9,524 nucleotides of DNA from an uncultured Pseudomonadota bacterium (GTDB lineage Bacteria; Pseudomonadota; Gammaproteobacteria; Burkholderiales; Casimicrobiaceae), in the NCBI GenBank assembly GCA_937958295.1, contig CALFEY010000380.1:1-9524 (forward strand). Reading direction: 5' to 3'. The notes beneath the pieces are model-generated. The model saw nothing but the letters and a program-made list of their open reading frames with translations, was not told where the DNA came from and searched no databases. Positions within the stretch are counted from its first letter, which is position 1, and each line of letters opens with the position of its first letter. A program made the position numbers and the translations under genes. Shown in pieces: positions 1-5,404 of the stretch.

Positions 1-1478
1 ATGCCGATGTCTGCGCCCAGGTGCCACAGGTGCGCGCCGTCGGTCTCGAAGATCGTGGTGCCGGTCGGCTGGGACTCGCCCAGCACCGTCTCCGGGAACA
101 CCTGGCGGCGGTACACCGGCAGGTCACGGCGCGGCTCGAAGGCGTCGCGGGCGGGCGAGTAGGCACCCTCCTTCGAGTGCACGCCGCTGGCGGCATCGAC
201 TTTGGCGCCGGTCACCCACGCGGGCAGCGGCACGGGGGCTAAGGCGCGGCCGGCGGCGATATCCTCGGCGACCCTCGCAGCCACCTCCTGCCAGCCCGCG
301 GCCTGCCACGTCTCGAAGGGACCCTGCTGCCAGCCGAAGCCCCAGCGGATCGCCAGATCGAGGTCGCGCGCGTTGTCGGCGATCGCGTCGAGATGAAATG
401 CGCTGTAATGGAAGAGATCGCGGAAGATCGACCACAGGAACTGCGCTTGCGGATGCGCGCTCGCGCGGAGCTTGCCGAACTTCTCGGCCGGAGAGCGCAG
501 CGCGAGGATTTGCGCGACCTCCGGGGCCACCTCGCCTTCGCTCTTGCGGTAGGACTTGCTGGCCGGGTCCAGGACCTCGATGTCCTTGCCCACCTTGCGG
601 AAGTACCCGGCCTTGGTCTTGGCGCCCAGCGCCCCCTGCGCGACGAGCGCGGAGAGCACGGGGGGCGTGGCGAACAACGGATGCCAAGGATCGTCGGGCA
701 GCGTGTCCCACATGGTCTTCACCACGTGCGCGAGCGTGTCGAGGCCCACGACATCGGCGGTGCGAAACGTCGCGCTCTTGGCGCGGCCGATGGCGGGGCC
801 CGTCAGCGCGTCCACGACGTCGAAGGACAGGCCGAAGGCATCGGTGTGGCGCATCGTGGCCAGCACCGAGAAGATGCCGATCCGGTTAGCGATGAAGTTG
901 GGCGTGTCCCGCGCACGGATCACGCCCTTGCCGAGCGTGGTCGTGAGGAAGGTCTCGAGGGCGTCGAGCAGCGCCGGCGCGGTACGCGGGGCGGCGATGA
1001 GCTCCACGAGATGCATATAGCGCGGCGGATTGAAAAAATGCACGCCGCAGAAGCGGTCCTGCATCTGCTCGGGCAGCATGCGGGACAGCGCCGCCAGCGA
1101 CAGCCCCGACGTGTTGGACGCCAGCACCGCATGTGGCGCGAGATGCGGCGCCACCTTGGCGTAGAGGTCCTGCTTCCAGTCGAGCCGCTCGGCGATGGCC
1201 TCGATCACAAGGTCGCATTCGGCGAGGCGCGGCAGGTCGCTGCCGTAGTTGCAGGCCATGATGGCACCCGCCCGCTCCGGGGCGGCAAGGGGTGCCGGAT
1301 CGATGCGCGTGAGGTTGGCGATGGCCTTGGCGGCCAGCGCGTTGGGATCGCCCACCTTCGGAGGAAGGTCGAACAGGAGCGACTCGAGTCCGGCGTTAGC
1401 GAGATGCGCGGCGATCTGCGCGCCCATCACGCCGGCACCGAGGATCGCGGCCTTGCGAATGAGAAGTGGAGAGGTCAT
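1..1478 (-). CDS. fadN: FadN-type 3-hydroxyacyl-CoA dehydrogenase / enoyl-CoA hydratase, 5' part (C-terminus off the window)
   Basis: A frame of 492 codons stays open from an ATG at 1478 to the left edge, so the protein is partial. It oxidises 3-hydroxyacyl-CoA to 3-ketoacyl-CoA with NAD+. The NAD-binding Rossmann motif GAGVMGAQIAAH is at residues 14-25, with an acidic residue at the end of strand 2 (Asp37). SNTSG at 121-125 and GVHFFNPPRYMHLVE at 145-159 hold the His147/Glu159 catalytic pair, and DTPNFIANR is at 191-199. The C-terminal dehydrogenase domain follows to about 400. The dehydrogenase comes first, so the hydratase domain expected for this family (about 790 residues in Bacillus FadN) lies mostly beyond the edge. 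The start fits the family N-terminus, and no in-frame start lies in the roughly 30 bp just upstream, but there is no clear Shine-Dalgarno. It sits 108 bp after fadL, behind two hairpins. The reaction is confident; the fadN symbol rests on domain order. Confidence 0.9.
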   Translation of the reverse strand, partial: MTSPLLIRKAAILGAGVMGAQIAAHLANAGLESLLFDLPPKVGDPNALAAKAIANLTRIDPAPLAAPERAGAIMACNYGSDLPRLAECDLVIEAIAERLDWKQDLYAKVAPHLAPHAVLASNTSGLSLAALSRMLPEQMQDRFCGVHFFNPPRYMHLVELIAAPRTAPALLDALETFLTTTLGKGVIRARDTPNFIANRIGIFSVLATMRHTDAFGLSFDVVDALTGPAIGRAKSATFRTADVVGLDTLAHVVKTMWDTLPDDPWHPLFATPPVLSALVAQGALGAKTKAGYFRKVGKDIEVLDPASKSYRKSEGEVAPEVAQILALRSPAEKFGKLRASAHPQAQFLWSIFRDLFHYSAFHLDAIADNARDLDLAIRWGFGWQQGPFETWQAAGWQEVAARVAEDIAAGRALAPVPLPAWVTGAKVDAASGVHSKEGAYSPARDAFEPRRDLPVYRRQVFPETVLGESQPTGTTIFETDGAHLWHLGADIG

Positions 1479-1503
1479 GCGAGATGTCGCCGGTGGTGCA
1501 GGG

Positions 1504-1543
1504 AGAAAGGCAGCGGGCCTGGCGCCGCGGCGACGGCGCTGCC
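1504..1543 (-). terminator. Terminator- or attenuator-like hairpin between fadL and the fadN-like gene
   Basis: Read in the direction of transcription, GGCAGCG (1543-1537) pairs with CGCTGCC (1515-1509), and the sequence then runs into TTTCT (1508-1504). A competing inner pairing, GCGCCG with CGGCGC, lies in the same stretch. A GC-rich stem followed by a short, imperfect T-tract resembles a weak intrinsic terminator. It lies between the fadL stop and the start of the next gene, so it could reduce read-through or act as an attenuator. The T-tract is short, so termination is uncertain. Confidence 0.35.
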
Positions 1544-1550
1544 GTGGCGA

Positions 1551-1575
1551 GGCAGGCCGCGCGACGCGGCCTGCC
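1551..1575. repeat. Perfect 11-bp inverted repeat with 3-base loop just after fadL
   Basis: The arms GGCAGGCCGCG (1551-1561) and CGCGGCCTGCC (1565-1575) are exact reverse complements around the loop CGA. The hairpin begins 11 bp beyond the fadL stop codon, where a terminator or an mRNA 3'-end stabiliser would sit. No T-tract follows on either strand, so it does not meet the usual intrinsic terminator rule by itself. It could protect the fadL transcript from 3' exonucleases, or be a member of a dispersed palindromic repeat family; the window holds only one copy, so it cannot decide this. Confidence 0.7.
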
Positions 1576-1586
1576 CTGGCCTGCCG

Positions 1587-2999
1587 TCAGAAGGAGTAGG
1601 AGACCTGGCCGCCCAGGATGAACACGTTGGCGTCGTAATCGCCCTTGAGCAGACCGTACTGCGGGGTGCTGCCGGCGTTATTGTCCGACGATGCGTTCGA
1701 CGTGAAAATGTAGGTGAGGCCCACGTCGATCTTCATCTGCTTCGACCAAGCGTACTGCGCGCCAGTGGAGAGCCAGAACCGGTCCGAGTCAGGCACCCGC
1801 GGCGTGCGCTCGGCGTCGCGCACGGGCGACTGGTCGAACGCGATGCCGCCGCGGAACTTCCACTTGTCGTCCATGTAGTAGCTCGCGCCGCCGGAAACGC
1901 GCCAGGTGTCGCGGAAAAACTCCGGCGTGGAGCTCAGCACCTGGCCGTTGGTGCGGGTGAAGGTGAGGTACTGGATGGTCGACCAGTCGGTGTACTGGAC
2001 GTCCGCCATCACCTCCCACTTGGGATTGAGGCGCGAGTACACCGAGATGTTGCTGATCGACGGCAACTCGATGTCGGAGGTCACGCCCCCGCTCGCCAGC
2101 ACGTTGTTCACCGCCGGGGCGAGCGCGGCGCCGATCGGCGCGAGCGCCGGCGGCAGCGTGGGCAGCGCGGGATTGCTGAAGTTGACGTTACCGTCCACGT
2201 TGTACTTGATCGACGAGCGATAGTGGGCGCCGATGCGAGTATCGGGCGTGATGTTCCACATGACGCCGATGTTCCAGCCCCACGCCCAGTCGTCTCCGGT
2301 GACGCTCACGCCGGAGTCGAGGCCGCCGGTGGCGGCGATGAAAGGCGCCACCGCCTGGCCGGGAATGAGCCCGCCGGCCGCCGCGGTCTGTGCCGCCTGC
2401 GCAAGGGCGGCCGAATAGTTGGCATTGCTGGTGAACGTGGCCTTGACCTGCTGGTAGTCCACGCCCAGGCCCACGCTGAACGAGTCGTTCACGCGCCAGG
2501 AGATCGCGGGATTCACGTTCAGCGTCTCGACCTTGGAGCGCAAGGCGTGATAGCGGCCCATCCAGCCGTCGTCCCAATCGGTTTCGAGGCCGAACGGCAC
2601 GCCCACGCCGAGACCGAAGGCGAAGTTGCGGTTGATCGGCACCAGCAGGTACATGGCCGGAAGCGCCGCCGCCTTGCCCGCCTGGCCGCCGTCGTTGCCG
2701 AGAGGCTGGTTGAACGCCGGGATCGAGCCGTTGTTGCTGAACTTGGCGGACGGGAAGATGCCGCTCACCGAGGCGACGATCTGGATGGTGGAGAACCGCG
2801 CCATGCCGGCGGGGTTGGACCAGATCGTGGAGGCATCCTCGGCTACCGCGGCGCCGCCGGCGTAGGCGTTGCCGAGGCCGCTCACGTTCTGTTCCTGCAG
2901 CGCGAATGCGGCGCCGAACGCCTGCTGTGCCCCAAGGGCGAACACCAGCGAGGCGACGGCCTGCGCGACCTTCTTCCTGGGCATCGAAGCGGATTGCAT
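1587..2999 (-). CDS. fadL: FadL/TodX-family outer-membrane long-chain fatty acid transporter
   Basis: The 470-residue protein is the outer-membrane beta-barrel that passes long-chain fatty acids, or similar hydrophobic molecules, into the periplasm. Residues 1-29 form a signal peptide (basic MPRKK, hydrophobic core, AFG before the likely cut). The mature start AAFALQEQNVSGLGNAYAGG matches the FadL N-terminal plug, and SNPAGM is at 61-66. Near the end, RVPDSDRFWLSTGAQY is a typical FadL strand region, and the protein finishes in YSF with the terminal Phe expected for BAM-assembled barrels. Two Ala/Pro-rich stretches (about 194-230 and 276-305) are probably surface loops. The ATG at 2999 is chosen because AGGAGG lies 10 bp upstream and the signal peptide begins there; the frame is open further upstream only by chance. 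Substrate could also be aromatic hydrocarbons, as for TodX, but the fad neighbours favour fatty acids. Confidence 0.95.
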   Translation of the reverse strand: MQSASMPRKKVAQAVASLVFALGAQQAFGAAFALQEQNVSGLGNAYAGGAAVAEDASTIWSNPAGMARFSTIQIVASVSGIFPSAKFSNNGSIPAFNQPLGNDGGQAGKAAALPAMYLLVPINRNFAFGLGVGVPFGLETDWDDGWMGRYHALRSKVETLNVNPAISWRVNDSFSVGLGVDYQQVKATFTSNANYSAALAQAAQTAAAGGLIPGQAVAPFIAATGGLDSGVSVTGDDWAWGWNIGVMWNITPDTRIGAHYRSSIKYNVDGNVNFSNPALPTLPPALAPIGAALAPAVNNVLASGGVTSDIELPSISNISVYSRLNPKWEVMADVQYTDWSTIQYLTFTRTNGQVLSSTPEFFRDTWRVSGGASYYMDDKWKFRGGIAFDQSPVRDAERTPRVPDSDRFWLSTGAQYAWSKQMKIDVGLTYIFTSNASSDNNAGSTPQYGLLKGDYDANVFILGGQVSYSF

Positions 3000-3009
3000 G
3001 GGGAACTGT

Positions 3010-3015
3010 CCTCCT
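3010..3015 (-). promoter_or_regulatory. Shine-Dalgarno AGGAGG of fadL
   Basis: AGGAGG reads on the minus strand 10 bp before the ATG at 2999. It decides the fadL start: the frame is open upstream to a GTG at 3122, and another ATG lies five codons inside (2984), but only the ATG at 2999 has this site at a workable distance. Confidence 0.75.
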
Positions 3016-3089
3016 GGCTGGTGGGTTGAGCGGCTCGCATGGTCTCGCGTACACACAGGGCGCGAGCTCCCGGCCGACTTTCGGGGTTC

Positions 3090-3119
3090 ACTATACACTG
3101 GCACTTCTCGCGCTGGCAG
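3090..3119 (-). promoter_or_regulatory. Sigma70-like promoter candidate for fadL
   Basis: On the minus strand, CTGCCA (3119-3114) and TATAGT (3095-3090) are separated by 18 bp. TATAGT matches five of six bases of the -10 consensus and CTGCCA four of six of the -35 consensus. In this GC-rich window an AT-rich hexamer inside an intergenic gap stands out. Transcription would begin near 3083, giving a leader of roughly 85 bases before fadL. This would let fadL be expressed apart from the genes upstream. It is a pattern match only. Confidence 0.35.
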
Positions 3120-3122
3120 CAC

Positions 3123-3509
3123 TCACACGGGCAGAACTTCGCGTGGCCGGCCGTCGGCGCCGATGGCGACGTAGGTCAGGCTGGCCTCCGTGACCTTGAC
3201 CGTGATCTGGTCGCTCGGATTGCGCTGCGCGAACACCTCGACATCGACCGTGACCGAAGTGCGCCCCACGCGTGTGATCTCGGCAAAGAACGTCACGAGA
3301 TCGCCCACGATCACGGGCTGCTTGAACGTGAACGAATTGACCGCCACCGTCGCCACGCGGCCGCGGGCACGGCGCGCCGCCACCACCCCGCCTGCGATGT
3401 CGACCTGCGACATGATCCAGCCGCCGAAGATGTCGCCGTGCTGATTGGTGTCCCCGGGCATGGGGACCACGCGCAGCACGGGCTCCTTGTCGGGCGGGAG
3501 AACGGTCAT
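3123..3509 (-). CDS. yciA: YciA-like hot-dog acyl-CoA thioesterase
   Basis: This 128-residue protein hydrolyses acyl-CoA to free acid and CoA in the cytoplasm. It is a single hot-dog domain of YciA length (about 130 residues). The signature GDTNQHGDIFGGWIMSQVD at residues 19-37 carries the conserved Asn/Asp of the family and starts the central helix. FKQPVIVGD at 62-70 and VTEASLTYVAI at 106-116 are further family blocks. I chose the ATG at 3509; a GTG at 3527 in the same frame would add six residues. Neither has a visible Shine-Dalgarno, and the FadD stop lies 14 to 32 bp upstream, so translation is probably coupled to fadD. Beside a ligase of opposite activity, it most likely recycles CoA or relieves acyl-CoA build-up. 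Substrate range cannot be read from the sequence. Confidence 0.9.
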   Translation of the reverse strand: MTVLPPDKEPVLRVVPMPGDTNQHGDIFGGWIMSQVDIAGGVVAARRARGRVATVAVNSFTFKQPVIVGDLVTFFAEITRVGRTSVTVDVEVFAQRNPSDQITVKVTEASLTYVAIGADGRPREVLPV

Positions 3510-3541
3510 CGGGATGAGTGCGCCCACCCGGCAACGCGCGG

Positions 3542-5221
3542 TCAGGCCACCCGCGCCTTCTTGGCCTCGTCACGCAACTCGCGGCGCAGGATCTTGCCCA
3601 CGTTGGACTTGGGCAGCTCGGCGCGAAACTCCACGTCGCGGGGGCACTTGTAGCCGGTGAGGTTTTCCTTGCAGTACTCGATGAGGACATCCGCCGTGAG
3701 GGCGGGATCCTTCTTCACCACGAAGAGCTTCACCGCCTCCCCCGACTTCTTGTCCGGCACGCCGATCGCGGCGCACTCGAGCACGCCCGGATGTGCGGCA
3801 AGCACCCCTTCGATCTCGTTGGGATACACGTTGAATCCGGAGACGAGGATCATGTCCTTCTTTCGATCCACGATCTTGACGAAGCCACGCTCGTCCATCA
3901 CGCCCACGTCGCCCGTGGCGAACCAGCCGTCCTTGTCCATCACCTTGGCGGTCTCGTCGGGACGCTGCCAGTAGCCGGCCATCACCTGCGGGCCCTTGAT
4001 GCAGATCTCGCCGGGCTGCCCGAGCGGAACGTCCTTGCCGGCGTCGTCGCGCAGCACGAGGTCGGTGGAGGGGATGGGCAGGCCGATCGTGCCGTTGTAG
4101 GCGGGCAAGTCGAGGGGATTGATGGTGGCCGCCGGCGAGGTCTCGGTCAGCCCGTAGGCCTCGATCAGCGGCACGCCCGTCACCTCCTTCCATCGCTGTG
4201 CCACCGCTTCCTGCACGGCCATGCCGCCGCCGAGGGTGATCTTGAGCGAGGAAAAGTCGAGCTTCGCGAAGTCAGGGTTGTTGAGAAGCGCATTGAACAG
4301 CGTGTTCACGCCGGTGAAAGCCGTGAAGCGATACTTGCCCATCTCCTTCACGAAGCCGGGGATGTCGCGCGGATTCGGAATGAGGATGTTCTCGCCCCCC
4401 ACCGACATGAACACGAGGCAGTTCGCCGTGAGCGAGAAGATGTGATAGAGCGGTAGCGGGGTGATGATCACCTCGCGGCGGTTGGGATCGAGCGACGGCG
4501 TAACCCACGCGCGCGCCTGCAGCATGTTGGCGACGATGTTGCGGTTGACGAGCATCGCACCCTTGGCCACGCCCGTGGTCCCGCCCGTGTACTGGAGGAA
4601 GGCGATGTCCTCGTGCGCGAGGGCGACCCGCTCGAGCGGGCGCTTGCGCCCTTCGGACAGGGCGTCGGACAGCCGGATGGAGCCCGGCAGCGAAAACTTG
4701 GGCACCATCTTCTTCACGTGCCGCAGCACGAAATCGACGATGAGGCCCTTGAAGCCCAGCATCTCGCCGATGGAGGTGACCACCGTCTGCCGCACGTGGG
4801 TCTGCCCCACCACCTCGGCCACGGTGTGCGCAAAGTTCTCCACGCACACCAGCACTTCGGCGCCGGAGTCCTTGAGCTGGTGCTCGAGCTCCCGCGCCGT
4901 ATAGAGCGGATTCACGTTGACGACCGTGCAGCCCGCGCGCAGCGTGCCGAACAGGCAGATCGGGTACTGCACGATGTTGGGCATCATCAGCGCGACCCGC
5001 GTGCCCTTCTTGCAGCCGATGCCCTGCAGCCACGCGCCGAAGGCCGCCGACAGCGTGTCGAGCTCCGCGAACGTGATCGACTTGCCCATGCAGGTGAACG
5101 CGGGCCGGGCGCTGTACTTGCTCACGCTCTCCTCGAAGATGTCGCGCACCGAGGCGTATTCGTTGATGTCGATTTCGGCCGGGATGTCCTTCGGGTAATG
5201 CTTGATCCAGATCTTCTCCAC
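3542..5221 (-). CDS. fadD: Long-chain fatty acid--CoA ligase (AMP-forming)
   Basis: The 559-residue enzyme activates fatty acids in two steps: acyl-AMP from ATP, then acyl-CoA. It works at the inner face of the cytoplasmic membrane and traps acids delivered through FadL. It has a full ANL-family layout: the P-loop YTGGTTGVAKGAM at 211-223, the AYGLTETSP motif at 355-363 (Glu360), GWFATGDVG at 432-440 (Asp438), the hinge VDRKKDM at 451-457, and PKSNVGK at 537-543, whose Lys543 is the adenylation lysine of the mobile C-terminal domain. Length matches E. coli FadD (561). The start is a GTG at 5221 with GGAGG six bases upstream. An ATG at 5234 is in another frame and is not the start. The stop lies just before the thioesterase gene. 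All key residues are present. Confidence 0.97.
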   Translation of the reverse strand: MEKIWIKHYPKDIPAEIDINEYASVRDIFEESVSKYSARPAFTCMGKSITFAELDTLSAAFGAWLQGIGCKKGTRVALMMPNIVQYPICLFGTLRAGCTVVNVNPLYTARELEHQLKDSGAEVLVCVENFAHTVAEVVGQTHVRQTVVTSIGEMLGFKGLIVDFVLRHVKKMVPKFSLPGSIRLSDALSEGRKRPLERVALAHEDIAFLQYTGGTTGVAKGAMLVNRNIVANMLQARAWVTPSLDPNRREVIITPLPLYHIFSLTANCLVFMSVGGENILIPNPRDIPGFVKEMGKYRFTAFTGVNTLFNALLNNPDFAKLDFSSLKITLGGGMAVQEAVAQRWKEVTGVPLIEAYGLTETSPAATINPLDLPAYNGTIGLPIPSTDLVLRDDAGKDVPLGQPGEICIKGPQVMAGYWQRPDETAKVMDKDGWFATGDVGVMDERGFVKIVDRKKDMILVSGFNVYPNEIEGVLAAHPGVLECAAIGVPDKKSGEAVKLFVVKKDPALTADVLIEYCKENLTGYKCPRDVEFRAELPKSNVGKILRRELRDEAKKARVA

Positions 5222-5227
5222 GACGTT

Positions 5228-5232
5228 CCTCC
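5228..5232 (-). promoter_or_regulatory. Shine-Dalgarno GGAGG setting the GTG start of fadD
   Basis: GGAGG on the minus strand is followed by the 6-base spacer AACGTC and then GTG at 5221. This supports the unusual GTG start and the N-terminus MEKIW. The tempting ATG at 5234 overlaps this site and opens a different frame. Confidence 0.75.
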
Positions 5233-5259
5233 ATGCGCGCCGGTGCAGCCCGGGCGTAC

Positions 5260-5287
5260 CCGATGGCCGGCGGGGGCCGGCGGTCGG
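5260..5287. repeat. GC-rich hairpin in the fadD leader
   Basis: CCGATGGCCGGC (5260-5271) and GCCGGCGGTCGG (5276-5287) pair around a 4-base GGGG loop, with two adjacent non-matching positions in a 12-bp stem. The inner six pairs, GCCGGC, are self-complementary. In fadD mRNA the structure would lie about 38 bases before the GTG start and leave the Shine-Dalgarno free. It has no T-tract, so it is not a standard terminator. A role in leader stability is possible but unproven. Confidence 0.45.
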
Positions 5288-5366
5288 GCTCGTGAATGTA
5301 ACTTGCGAGGGCGGCGCGGACCCTGCGTGGAGCCTCGCGTCCGCCCAAAATGTACACCAGATCGCC

Positions 5367-5384
5367 AGGGGAAAACCTACCCCT
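5367..5384. promoter_or_regulatory. Candidate operator, AGGGG-N8-CCCCT
   Basis: Five-base arms AGGGG (5367-5371) and CCCCT (5380-5384) are exact inverted repeats around an AT-containing 8-bp centre. The motif lies about 20 bp after the FadJ-like stop. If the TACATT at 5349-5354 is a -10 element, its centre falls near -33, over the -35 region, where an activator or repressor dimer could act. I do not recognise it as the known E. coli FadR or Pseudomonas PsrA site. It may be chance. Confidence 0.25.
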
Positions 5385-5404
5385 TAGATGGATGCCGGAG
5401 AGGG

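Larger units (their letters stand above)
5222..5404 (-). promoter_or_regulatory. 183-bp intergenic region upstream of fadD, probable promoter/leader
   Basis: This is the longest gap in the window and separates the fadE-fadI-fadJ unit from fadD. It contains, in transcription order, a double-arm AGGGG/CCCCT motif, a TACATT hexamer (5354-5349), a second TACATT (5300-5295) and a GC-rich hairpin. TACATT matches four of six bases of the -10 consensus, but neither copy has a good -35 at the right distance. If this is a promoter, it likely needs an activator. No intrinsic terminator with a T-tract is seen after the FadJ-like stop, so read-through from upstream remains possible. Confidence 0.4.

Noticed and set aside
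393..3029. Open plus-strand frame of 878 codons across fadL and the fadN-like gene
   Set aside because: It lies antisense to two clearly recognised genes, its translation is rich in Arg, Gly, Ala and His with no domain, and long open antisense frames are expected in GC-rich coding DNA.
3000..3122. Upstream extension of fadL to a GTG at 3122
   Set aside because: The extension would put 41 non-family residues before a normal signal peptide, while a good Shine-Dalgarno precedes the ATG at 2999.
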